DNA of 64,000 nucleotides from Lathyrus oleraceus (taxonomy: Eukaryota > Streptophyta > Magnoliopsida > Fabales > Fabaceae). A program made the position numbers and the translations under genes. Of this stretch, positions 36,101-47,497 are shown piece after piece. Under the pieces are notes generated by a model. That model made no database searches. It worked only from the letters and a program-made list of their open reading frames with translations, and was not told the DNA's origin. The first letter of the stretch is position 1. Every line of letters starts with the position of its first letter. The DNA lies in assembly GCF_024323335.1 (NCBI RefSeq), contig NC_066583.1, positions 371,319,952 through 371,383,951 on the forward strand, written 5' to 3'.

Positions 36101-38022
36101 TTTTACCACTTTGTCATTTCCATTTCTCTTATTCATCTCTTTCTTCTTCTTCTTTTCTTTTTTATCAATGAGTTGAAGGTTGATAAGTTAGTATTGATTA
36201 GGGAGATTTAACCTTGCTTGATTCAAATCTAATTCATCTTGATCAATTGATCAAGTGAATGGCTTTGCATTAAGGATAAGTTGTCTTTTAAATCATGCAA
36301 AAGGCTTAAACCAATACAAGATCATTTCTCATTTTCTTTTTGGCATGGCAAGTTGTTGGGACTTGGTTCACTAATCAAGACTCCTAACTTGTGTTTGTTG
36401 CCTACATTATTATTGACCGGCCTCAGATAGTTGTGACTTCTACATAAGTCCAATTACGATTGCTTAACATAGCGCTAAATTTGCCTTATGGCACACTAAC
36501 TACTAACACTAACTATTGACAATTATCATTTATTTTATGCACTTTACTTTTATTGCAATTTACTATTCTTGCACATATTATCCATTTGCTTTTCCCTTTG
36601 CTCATTTGAGCACATGTTTATGTTAATGTCATTTGCCTTTTGCTCACTTGAGCACATAATTGTGTATATACTATTATGCTTGTGTTTTTGTTTTGATTAT
36701 TGTGAACAAAATGCAAAGAAATTGACTTAGTTTCTAGGACTTTCCCTATGCAAAAAATGGAGAATTGGACTTAGTTTCTAGGACTTTTCTTATGCAAAAT
36801 TAGAGTAAAGGATCTTAATGTTGAAGATGGATTAGAAGAGCCAAATCTTTAAACTCACTCTTGTCCATTCTTGTTTTACTCCATGAAACTTTTGATGTGT
36901 GTGCTTTTGTGCTAGGAGTTTCCATTTGAGCTTAATTGGAGGACCATTACCATGAGCATCCAAAGTGAGAAATACAAAAGCCATTGGAGGATTCTTGGAA
37001 GCATGACCTTGTGTTTGATTTCTTGAAATATTTGCTTTGTGGTTGCTTCATTACAAAGGATGGGAGCTACTTGGATCATCAATATGATCTCAAGAGAGGA
37101 ACTCCTTGTGTGGTTTTGTTCTCTTCTCCCTCACCTCTTGTATGCTTAGGACTTAGCCCTTCTTCTTCTTCCCTCCACTCTCACCCAAGCCAAAACTTTT
37201 GTGCAAACATTTAACATTTGTTTTCAACATTAGAAACCTAAGCCTTATGCTTTTGATTTTCACACTTTCTTTTCATAACACTTATTTTGAATTGAATCCT
37301 TAAATCCACTTTGACCATTTTGTATATACTTCTAATTGGTAAATATAACTCATTCAGATTTCTTTTTGTGGTTCTAATGGACACTTCTTTAATCAAATTT
37401 TCCATAACCTTTAGTTATTAGGTTTGAGTTATCCTTGTGGTAGATGTAATTCTCACCTATATCCTTAGTGATGGACAATGAGTCTTCCATGCTTATTATA
37501 GGGTTAACCCCTCATTAGCATGTTGAATCTATCCTCACATGGTGGATTTATGGTTTGGTTGAGTTTTCTCCCTTTGATAACGAAAGACCTTAATGCTTTT
37601 GGACCAATCAATTCACCAACTCATTTTGAGATTTTTACCCTGAACTACGAGGTTTTGATCCTAGTCTTTTCACAAGATGGTACGTAGGCAATGGGTTTAT
37701 CCATCCAAACACAAAATGTAAATAACTTGTACATTCTCTTCTCATCTCTTCAATCATGTTTGCACAAACAAATTTTTCACAAAAACAACAACCTTTACAA
37801 CAAGTATGAAAAGGGCTCCCTAGGAGTACCTAGGATGTTTTGGGTGCCTAACACCTTCCCATTACATAACAACCCCCTTACCCAGATCTCTGTTTCTTTT
37901 ACTAGTTTTTCTTCGCTTTCTAACCATTCCTTTGGATAAATAGAAGTGCGGTGGCGACTCGACTTGTATGATTTACTATGGATTTAGTCAATATCTCTAA
38001 TGATAACGAATACCCCGCTACA
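33132..38022 (+). repeat. 3' LTR of Ogre A (4891 bp)
   Basis: Direct repeat of 15754-20666 with the same ends, TATA box (34650-34657), hairpins (37642-37690 and 37819-37834) and PBS-like word (37952-37960). It is 22 bp shorter than the 5' LTR through small indels. Followed by the right target copy ACTTC (38023-38027). Confidence 0.93.
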
Positions 38023-38027
38023 ACTTC
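38023..38027. repeat. Target-site duplication of Ogre A, right copy
   Basis: ACTTC, matching 15749-15753. Confidence 0.9.
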
Positions 38028-38769
38028 TAACCATATTTATAATGGTTCTATTCTTCCTCTCTGCGACTCTATTCTGATGTGGAGTGTAGGTTGGCACCAC
38101 CTTATGCATAATCCATTCTTTCACACACAATGCATCAAAATCTTTCGACACATATTCTCCACCACCGTCAATCCTCAAAATCTTGATCTTTCGACCGTTC
38201 TGTCTTTCGACCATAGATTTAAACTTGGCAAATAGCTCGATCACTTCACTTTTCTTCTTGATCTGGTAAGACCATAGTTTTCGACTAAAATCATCTATGA
38301 ATGTAACAAAGTGTTTGTTACCTCCAATTGAATCACATGGAGAGGACCACATACATCAGAGTATATGACTTCAAGAATTGCCTTCGACCCGCTTCCTGCA
38401 TCCTTACTAAAGTTGTTCTTATGCTTCTTCGCTTGCACACATTCTTCACATACTTCGTTTGGAATGTCGATTTCTGGTAATCCTGAAACCATATTTCTTC
38501 TCTTTAAATATCTAATGTCTTTGAAATTGAGATGGCCAAGTCTATAATGCCATATCCATTCATCTCTGTTGGTTGCTGTTGCAAGGCACTTATGCTCCAT
38601 CACATTAAGCTCGACCTTGAAGGTTCTATTCTAAGACATTGTAGCCTTCAAGATCAACCTTCCATTTGAGTCGAGAACTCCCATCATCTTGTCTTCGATC
38701 GATACTTTGTAGTTCTTTTCAACTAACTTCCATATGCTGAGCAAATTACTCTTCATGCCTGGTATGTGG
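38023..38769 (-). pseudogene. Ty1/copia pol, 5' part: GAG-pre-integrase and integrase core
   Basis: Minus-strand continuation of the copia gene split by Ogre A. From 38769 it reads HIPGMKSNLLS, then the GAG-pre-integrase zinc region (HYRLGHLNFKDI and CEECVQAKKHK, 38603-38430), then the integrase core with FVTFIDDFSRKLW and a DGGGEYVS block (38352-38030). A stop lies near 38632 and a one-base shift near 38340. Subtracting the 22,269-bp element plus one 5-bp duplication puts the integrase core in the same frame as the pol fragment at 15748, which supports the split-gene reading. The upstream part (protease, gag, 5' LTR) is cut off by element B at 38770. Confidence 0.8.
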
Positions 38770-39710
38770 TGTACCCCTAAATTTGCCATCCCCTTTCTCA
38801 CCTATGTATCCAATCACTTGATCAAGAGATGACTTGCATACATCCATTACTCACCCACATGCATCATTCCTCATGGATTCAAAAGAAACTTGGGCCCATA
38901 AAGCTAGGACTCACACAGGTATCAAATTCCAAAGGCATGGGTTGATCACACCATCAACATAACGAATGTGAAACCCTAATGAGGATAGTGAAGGCTGGAT
39001 TTCAACAAAGGTGTGGCCAATCCTCTGGGGTCTTCAAAGCCCTAATTACTCAAGACATGATGATGGGATCCTGTGGAGCCTCTCTGAATCTGGGCTTGGC
39101 CATCAAAACCCTAATGTAGGCTCATACATTGGAAAACTTATTGTTGAATGGTTTTGTTTAAAGGACTTGCTTGAGGGGCATGCTTCATGGAGACCCTAAT
39201 CAAGGAGATATTGGTCTTGATGGACTATGTGGCTTGGCTTTTCATCTAGTAGCATCCATAACCCTAATGTCGCCCATTTTTCACCCATTGTCATCAAGGT
39301 ACATGGTCTAGTCTTGGTGTGGTTTCATTTGGACATGGGTCTTGAATTCAATCCATCTTAGTCTCAAATTCCTTTTGTTTGTCCATTTGATTGTTGGTGC
39401 ATTTATGGTCTTGGTCATCCAAACAGCCAAAACCTATTATGTTATAATCTAGTTGTAGGTCTTGCCTATTGATTCATGGTTGTTGTTTCATTCAAACCTT
39501 AGTCTTGTTCCATCAAGTCATAGCTTTGTTCATAAACCATGTTAATGTATGTTACCAGTCAAGTCATATTCATTTCACTTCAAAAATCAAGCATTCATCT
39601 ACAAAAAAAAAACCAATTTGGAAACCAGTTTCAAACCATGGTTAATCCATTTCAAAACATTTTAATCCATCACATTGATTTTTACATGAAAATTACAAAC
39701 CATGGCAACT

Positions 39711-39913
39711 TTTGACCAAATGTTGACTTTGGTCAACAGTTGACTTTTTGGTCAACTTTGACCAAAGTCAACCGAAATTCCTTAAACCCTAAATTCACCC
39801 ATAATTATCCATTAAACATCCATTTACAAGAAAAATACAAAAAAAATGAACTTTGACCAATTGTTGACTTTGGTCAACAGTTGACTTTTTATCAACTTTG
39901 ATCAAAGTCAACT
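39711..39913. promoter_or_regulatory. Duplicated TTGAC palindrome (candidate W-box cluster)
   Basis: Two copies of a ~62-bp unit, 39711-39773 and 39852-39913 (offset 141 bp). In the first, TTGACTTTGGTCAA (39723-39736) is the inverted repeat of TTGACCAAAGTCAA (39758-39771), and AGTTGAC (39738-39744) pairs with GTCAACT (39751-39757), forming a near-perfect 21/22-bp hairpin around TTTTTG. Each unit has about seven TTGAC cores, the WRKY-factor motif. The second copy is slightly decayed. Regulatory role is inferred. Confidence 0.5.
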
Positions 39914-42900
39914 CTCCCATTTGTGATCATCCAAAACCTAACTTAGCCTTTTGCCTTGATTATACATCCCATTTCTATGTTTGGTTGTATTTCCTTTTGG
40001 TTGCTTCACTTCCAAGTAAATGGTCTTGTTTCAACCTCATGTATACCATGCCTTACTTGACATGTTGGCTCATCAAACCTTGGTCTTGGTCTGCCCCAAA
40101 CCAGGTCTGAATGCAACACAATGCAGCACCAATGAATCCATCATCCAATGCTTAATCCAAATGCAAGTTACAATGGAGAGCATGAACTCTACCTTGCCTT
40201 GTTCTCCCTTTGTTATGCTTGCTGTAACGTTTGGCCTGCATCAAGACCACCATACCATCATCATCATGCTAGCCTGCAACAAAACATCTAAAAGGACCCT
40301 GCACATTTCTGAACATTGCCACAAATTCATTAGGAAATAGCCATGGCATAAGAAGCTCGTCAAGACATTAGCAAGGCAAAGCAATCAATGCACGACAACC
40401 ATAACATAATACAATACAGTCAATGTATGACAGCAGGCCTGCCATGTGTTCAATCCTGCAACAAAACAAGGCATTTAAGACAAACAGACTCAGTTACCAT
40501 GGCAATGTAGTGCAAAGCATAATTCTAGATAATGTCATGGTTCAGGTCACAACCAAGCAAACATCAAAATATGAACATCCAATGCAATGCTGCAACAATC
40601 ATCATGCTAAGACAACATGCAGCAGTCATCCAACATAATCATCGAGCCAAAGCACAACAATAGCAGGGCATAACAGCAACAAAGAAGTTCAAGAGTGGAA
40701 AACACTTAACAAGGTTCAGTCATAACAGTTCCACAATCCAAACAGCTCCATTTGTTCCAGCCCTGTGTCATAACAGCTTGAAGAATTCCATGTGAGTGGC
40801 AATCCAAAGCAGCTCAAGTCCATTCCTCTCAATGACAAAAGCCATTTAGTCATCCTGCAAGGTTTCATAACAAAGTCCAATCAATTTCCAAATAACAGCA
40901 CCAGATCCCTATCATTTATGTTCCAACCAATCAGCATAACCATACCTTTGTGACCTAAGATCAATGTGAACCTACAATGCAAGAACAACTTCACACATTG
41001 AAGCATCAATCCATATTGATCATGATGCTACTTTCCATACCAGGGTGCACACAAGCTGAACCATGCTAGTTATCATGTTGCAAAACCAAGACAGAAACAT
41101 ACAGCCATGAAGTTTGCAATGCCCTCAAGTCAAGACAATGACTCCATGCTGCAGAATACATGTCATGAGTGTAACGTGCGCTTAAGACATGAATTAGATC
41201 ATCAAGCAGTGCATCACAAGCAGCAGACTACTCCTTGTTATCCTATCATGCCAGTCCACAACATGCTTCACACACTGCAACCACAAGACCATGAGATTGC
41301 CCTGTAACACCATGGTTGTACCAATTTGCATCAAGCCAAACCTTCAAAACATGTTTCCAACTCAAGTTGAACCTTGTTTGTTACCTTGCAAATCAACCAT
41401 AACCAATACCTGCAAATACAAACCATCATCCTTGTTCAATCAGTCTATGAACTAACTTGATACAGCAACCATAAACCAAATGCAGACCTACATATTTGCC
41501 AACACCATATGTCACCTGCCATATTGTGAACCACTAGCCAGAAGTTGCAACAAGCTTGTAATCAAGGCCAAGTCTGAACCTGAAGCATATCATGATATAG
41601 CAGTGCATCATCACAGCAACAGAACACACACATCAAAATAACAGCCTGTACAAATATTCCAAGCCTTCATCAATATTTATGAATGCTTCACAAACCAGTA
41701 GAATAACTCACCATCAATGTCAGATATAACCAAAACCAAATCTTAGTAGGATTTGCCACAATATGATGAGAGCAAGCAAGCATCAATTCAAAGCAAACTC
41801 AATTATACTGTAGCCAAACTTGCAAGATCCTTGTACCTCATAAGCCAAACCATGACCAGACTGCACCATTGGAAGGTTGACTACTTTAGCTCAATGAATT
41901 TTCTGTTATGCTTTTCTCCACTCATTCCCAAAACCTACAATAGGCACCACGAGCAAACTCTGCATCAAAACCAATGAGGTTATATGAAGGGCAAGGGTGT
42001 TGAACCATATTGCAATGCACGAACTAGAACAGATGAGGCACCATGCATTATACCTGAGCCATAAGCCAATAAAGATGCAGATGAAAAGCTACAAGCATAC
42101 GAATATCCCTGGTGCAGACCATGACCATGAAGCTACATTAAGTCAGATTCACATAACCATATCTTCATGCATGCTGCAGACCTGCATCCCAACAACATAA
42201 CATTAACCTGTTTTAGCCACAATATAACATTCATAGCAATTCAAGTCACTAACTATTTGGATTTAAAAGAAAACCTGTGTAGCAGGTCATGACTGAAGTT
42301 CTTAGACAAATCCACTTAAGTAATGACCTGCATTACCCAGTCAACAAAAAAACAAGTTTGCTCATTCACCAACTAATATAATTTATCCTAACTAACTGAG
42401 TTAAGATCAACTAACTGAGTTAACCATTAACTCAATGAGTTGAATCCAACTAACTCCTAACCTAAATTCAACTGAATTTAATCCTAATTCTAAACCTATC
42501 TCAATCCAAACCTAATGATTATTTAATCACATTCATCATCATCATTTGAGAACCCTTGGAACCTTGCAAATTTGTGCACACTCTCTATGCAACCCCTCTC
42601 ATCACCCTCACCAAAGCTCTCTTATTCTCTCACAGAAAAAGCCATTGAAGCTTCACCTTGAAGCTTCAATTTCGCTGAGCTAAGCCATAACACTCATAGT
42701 TTTCCATTATTCTGGTTCAGAAGAAGGAGAAAGGGACGAAAAGAAGGAACAGAAGAAAGAATCAAGACTAGGAAGCTTACCGGTAGATTCTTCGATCACC
42801 TTCTCCAGAATGTCATTTATAATTCATTGTCGTTTTCTTGCTCTGACTGCACCAAGGCGTAGCATTTAGGTTAAGGAACGGAACCCCCATGGTGTTAGGG

Positions 42901-44433
42901 ATTGATCTTCATTAAGCACCATTTAATTTGAGTTTTGGACTCTAGGGTTCCTCTATGTTCAAGCTCGATTCTCCCAATGCGGTGAACGGTGTCCATTTCC
43001 TTTTCCATATCCGTGTTTAGCGCGCAGCGGCGCATTCTTTGGTGGTAATGTAGGGTGGTTAGTCAACACCGGCGCCAGCGACGAACGCCGACGCGATGAT
43101 CCTAATAAACGGACGGTGAGAGACAGCGCGGTGAGGGAGTTTGAACTCTGTTGACTTAGACAAGTCAACAGAGGTGAGGGTAGTGGGCTTAGGTGATCAG
43201 GCCCATGAGAATTGCTTTTCATACACCAGACATTCTTAATACCCCCCCCCCCTGTTTTTTAAAGGAATTGAAAACGAGCTTCATGAGGCCCATTAGTGTT
43301 TTCATTGATTCACCCCTATTTCACCACTACACCTGAATGCCTGTTAGGAAGAAATGCATCTTGGGCCCAGCCAAGCCCATTAGCCATTTTACTAGTTTCC
43401 CACGCATTTTCCATCTACACCCCCTAGTTGGAGTGTTGAAACTCTGATTGGGCTCAAGAAGCCCATTTTCGTTTTACCGCGCATACCCCTAGTTTTTGGA
43501 CATTGCTTGCACCAAAAACAGCTTTGGGCTCATTCTGAAGCCCATTAACCCAATTCTGTTTTACACACCCATGTTCAATTCATACCTCCATTTTAATTGT
43601 TTTTTTCTTTTATGGTTTTTGCAATATAATTAGGTTAATTAGGATAATATTAGGTTAATTAGATAACTTTGACAATTAGGAATAAAATCTTGATTTTTAG
43701 GATTTTAGTTTTAATTAGGGTTTTATTAGAATCAGGACTTTTTTTATTAGAATTTTAATTAGGATTTTTTAATTAGGACTTTTTATTAATTCTAATTAGA
43801 GACAATTGGTCTTTGATTGAGTTTAGAACTTCACTATTCTCAATATTAGGATTAGAATTCAACTTTAGGTTAGAATCCCTTTTAGGCCATGAATAAAATT
43901 AGACATGTTTTAGTGAATGACCATTTTTCCCCTTATGGGCTTATCTTGACATTTTGTGTTGAAATTTGCATGTTCCCCTTAGGATTAAAATTCAATCATT
44001 TCCTAATAATTGTAGGACTTAACATAGAATTTTAATCATGATTTTAATCAATACTTTGACATGCTCCCTTAGGATTTCTAATCTAACTTAGAATATTCAA
44101 TCAATTTCTAATGCATGATCCCTTAGGTTAGTTTCTAACAATTACTAACTTCAATTAGATCCCAAATTAGTTCCCTTCAAAACTAAAACCAAACCCCCGA
44201 TTAAATTGATCAGAAGAAATTTTGATTAATTAAATCCTTTGAACTTGTATAATCCCCCAGTCTAATTGAGTGACCAAAAGACCCTTGGTCACTTAGTAGG
44301 ACTTTTCTTTCATGCTGTGGAGCTCAAGGCCTCAAGGCAAGATCTTCAATCAAGGCATCCTCAGTCACATCAAGCAGCGGATTATTCAAGCACATCAAAG
44401 GTGGTATCTTCAAAACTTGTTAAATCAAAGTTA

Positions 44434-44880
44434 GAAGAGTGTGACACGAGTCTTAAGTAATAGAGAAAGAGTGGGACTGAAGTATTCCTACCCCCATTCT
44501 AAGTATCTTTGGGTATGGGACGTATGACCCAGTGCTCATCGTATTCACCTCTACTCATAGACTTTAGCACAATTCTAACCATACAATTAACAAGTTTATC
44601 TTCACAAAGCAAAAGACAACAAAAACAAGGACAACGTCCACAACTTATCAATCATAAATCAAGTTGTACGATACGAGCCTTAAGTAATGGAGAAGGAGTG
44701 GGACTGGAGTATTCCTACCCCCATTCTGAGTATCTTTGGGTATGGGACGTATGACCCAGCGCTCATCATATTCACCTCTATTCATATACTTTAGTGCAAT
44801 TCGAATCGAACGATTGATAAGATCTTCATCTTCACTACAAGAAACAACTACAAAGACTCTTCTCCCTCCGCTTGAAAGTT
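44434..44880 (+). repeat. 227-bp tandem duplication in the B LTR
   Basis: Two adjacent imperfect copies, e.g. TTAAGTAAT at 44453 and 44680, each followed by GAGTGGGACTG, a CCTACCCCCATTCT block and TGGGTATGGGACGTATGACC. Similarity by eye is roughly 85-90%. Confidence 0.7.
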
Positions 44881-45009
44881 AGTGTGATTTTCAGCATCCA
44901 GTAACTATCAAGTATATCCATCCTTCACTATATTCAATTCTCAATCATTCAACTCAAATCATCCATTTCTTCTTGCCTCCAATCAATTTCTTTTCAGCCC
45001 TAGTGGGCT

Positions 45010-46536
45010 GAACTACGAAAGCTCTGATTTCCTTATTTCACAATAAGGATGCGTAGGCAGGGGAACCTCGTTTCTTCGTGAGCTGCCCTATTTATTAATC
45101 AATTATTCTTCATTCATTTAATCTCACCATCTTTTTGAGATCAAATATCATTGTTCCTTGGATTCCATTCACATCCTTTTAGGATGCTTAATGAACAGTC
45201 CATCTTTGTGAACCAAGAGCTGTTTGTACTATGTAACAAACACTTAATTCCTTTGTTTTTGCTTATTCCACTGCAGTGATACCATGCCTTGGACCCCTCA
45301 CTTGTTGGTTTACCTTTGCTCTTCGGTTCAGAGTTTATTCCTTCATGGATTCAAGATAATTCTTTTCTTTGATCTCAAATTGTTTGTTCTCCGGCAAGTG
45401 ATACATTCTCCCTTGCACCCAACAATACTTTCTTGTGGGTCTCATACTCATCCTTTTAGGACGCTTAATGAATAGTCCGCCTTGTGAATCAAGAGTTGTT
45501 CGTGCTATGCAATCGATCACTTAATTCGAAGCCAGTTATCTTTGTGAGCTCCCTCGATACCATTCTTTTGGTGCAAGCTATAATCCTCATCACTGTATAT
45601 CTCCCTTTCTCTCTTTTCATAGTTCCGAACTACGACTGCTCTGATTTTCTCATTGCATAATGAGAATACGTAGGCACGAGGATGCGAATCCTTGGCGAGC
45701 ATACTTCTAATTATTACTACTTCGCCTTAGGGAACCATTCATATCTTTCACTATCTATTACCTATCTTCGATCATAAATCGTCCACCCAGTGACATATTA
45801 TACCTCTGACATCGAGATACACTTTCTTTGGAACTCCATATATACCCTTTTAGGACGCCTAATAAATAGTCCACTTTTGTACCTAGAGATGTTTGTACTA
45901 TGTAATCAAACACTTAATTCCTTCTTTTTTGGCCAGCCATATAGTGATACCATGTCTCAGACCTATCACTTGTGGTTCATGCCACCTTTCCCTCTATGGT
46001 ACAAATTATATTTCTCCTATGGTTTCCAATACACTTTCACCTTTCGATTTCAAACAATACTTTTTCAGTCACTTATCACCAAATACTCTATTTTGTGACT
46101 TCGGTCACTTCACTCCATTCATTTCCATGATACCTTCATACTCTACCTTTACTCACTTCATGTGATATACCTATTCTTTGAGCCAAATACACTATACCTT
46201 TGTGCTCCATCTTATACTCTTTTTTGTGAACTAAGAGCCGACTTGTTTATCTTGTCAGACCTTGTAGCTTAGACAAACATCTCCTTACTTACTTTGCAGC
46301 CGCATTTAGGCAACCCTTTCTTTTTGGTTATTCCAATACGATGTTGTAGACCCTCACGTGTTGGTTCATACCAGTTTTACTCTTGGGTTCACATTTTCAC
46401 CCCCTTGTTGGAGTTCAAATCACATTATCCTTTGGTTCAGACCATACATATATCACTCTTCTTCTCATCTCCCACCATTAGTTCTTTGAACTACGGAACT
46501 CTGAATTCCTTATTGCACTATGAGGATACGTAGGCA
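45010..46536 (+). repeat. Hairpin-bearing tandem repeats in the B LTR
   Basis: Three degenerate units with the CTACG/CGTAG hairpin at 45010-45059 (inner CCTTAT/ATAAGG), 45627-45676 (inner TTCTCATT/AATGAGAA, 8 bp) and 46488-46536 (inner CCTTAT/ATGAGG with one G-T pair). Between them repeat blocks of CCTTTTAGGAxGC, TAATxAAxAGTCC and CACTTAATTC (near 45175, 45450 and 45850). Confidence 0.6.
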
Positions 46537-46644
46537 TGAGTGCCCCAATCCTCACCGAGCACTTTATATATTTCCTTTCCCTTCATTCTTTTGCGAGTAA
46601 TCTTTAGATAACACCTATTCGAGCAAGAACAATCAAAACGGTTC

Positions 46645-46660
46645 CCATGGAGTACCATGG
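46645..46660 (+). other. AGTA-loop hairpin in the B LTR
   Basis: CCATGG-AGTA-CCATGG at the position matching 20442 in A. Stem differs from A, C and D; loop is the same. Confidence 0.6.
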
Positions 46661-46837
46661 ATGTTTGGGGTGCTAATACCTTCCCCTTGCATAACCGACT
46701 TCCTTACCCAATATATCTCTTTCCCCCGGGTTTTATCGATGTTTTCCCTTCCCTCTGGGGATAAATAAAGTTCAATGGCAACTTTGTTGTATGTTCGAGC
46801 GTGCGATACGTTCGGGTATATTTCCGCTAGCTTCAGC

Positions 46838-46855
46838 TGGCGACTCTGATGGGGA
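46838..46855 (+). promoter_or_regulatory. Primer-binding site of element B
   Basis: TGGCGACTCTGATGGGGA, one base different from element A (A for C at position 12). Located two bases after the inferred LTR end. Marks the start of B's internal region. Confidence 0.8.
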
Positions 46856-47497
46856 GTTACTTCGTTACTGGGAGTATTTCCTAGTCGCTAAAAGGAGTCG
46901 AGCCTAGTTTAGGTTGTTCCCTCGCTAGTTTAGGTGCTTAACTCATAGTTATACTCACTTTTATTTATCGCATGGATATATCTGTTACATTGTTGTTGGG
47001 ATGGGTTAGATTACATGAGAGGAAAACTCTATACTCGAGCTTAGTATACACATAGGTTAGACTCGTGGATAGTCGTGTACACCTGCGTTTCGTACGTTGG
47101 GGGTCACGAGAACCACACCCAGACTAGATTCACTTGGAAGTACTTTTGTCCTGTGAGTATTCACTACAGCAAGGTATTTTCATTTCGAGTTGATGACTCT
47201 GGGAGACCTTTTAGGGACCACCTTGGAGCATAATCCACACATGTGAGGGGGATATGGGTTTTCATTGCAGGAAGCCATAGACTCTACCTACCTTGATACT
47301 CATGCTACGTCGAACTTTTGAACTTGTAACATGTGGCACTTACAGATTGTCCAGAACTTGCCATGGTTCTGACCCCGTGTGACTTATTATTATATCATCA
47401 TTGCATTATCATTCATCATGACCATTTTTTTTGCATATGCATGTCTTTTCCAGGAATCCAAGAGTCCAGTCTATTCACCAAGCAATTGAAGTGAAGC
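46856..47497 (+). other. Untranslated leader of element B
   Basis: About 640 bp with no supported gene, matching the position of A's leader. Confidence 0.55.

Larger units (their letters stand above)
15754..38022 (+). mobile_element. Complete Ogre retrotransposon A (Ty3/gypsy, Tat lineage), 22,269 bp
   Basis: Both LTRs start TGTAAGACCC and end CCGCTACA, and the element is flanked by ACTTC on both sides. Order inside: primer-binding site, long leader, ORF1, gag-protease, intron, RT - RNase H - second RNase H - integrase, three-hairpin array, long 3' UTR, polypurine tract. Size, extra ORF1, intron and giant LTRs are hallmarks described for Ogre. It lies inside a copia integrase gene on the opposite strand. 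In the first ~320 bp of the LTRs I count about 8 differences (about 2.5%), suggesting a fairly recent insertion. Several in-frame stops and a frameshift mean this copy cannot supply its own proteins. Confidence 0.95.
38770..46835 (+). repeat. 5' LTR of Ogre-like element B (about 8.1 kb)
   Basis: Starts TGTACCCCTAAATTTG, a variant of the Ogre LTR start, where copia sequence stops; ends near TAGCTTCA two bases before the primer-binding site at 46838. Its right end carries the Ogre LTR landmarks: CTACG hairpins (45010-46536, three copies), AGTA hairpin (46645-46660), GGGGTGCTAATACC block and PBS-like TGGCAACTTTG (46776-46786). No protein gene seen. At 8 kb it is unusually long even for Ogre; a hidden insertion is possible but I found no TG...CA element with a target duplication inside. 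A run of C bases lies near 43242-43253. The 3' LTR is outside the window. Confidence 0.65.

Noticed and set aside
42959..43222. 87-codon minus-strand frame in the B LTR
   Set aside because: No homologue recognised; GC-richer patch of LTR with chance open frame.
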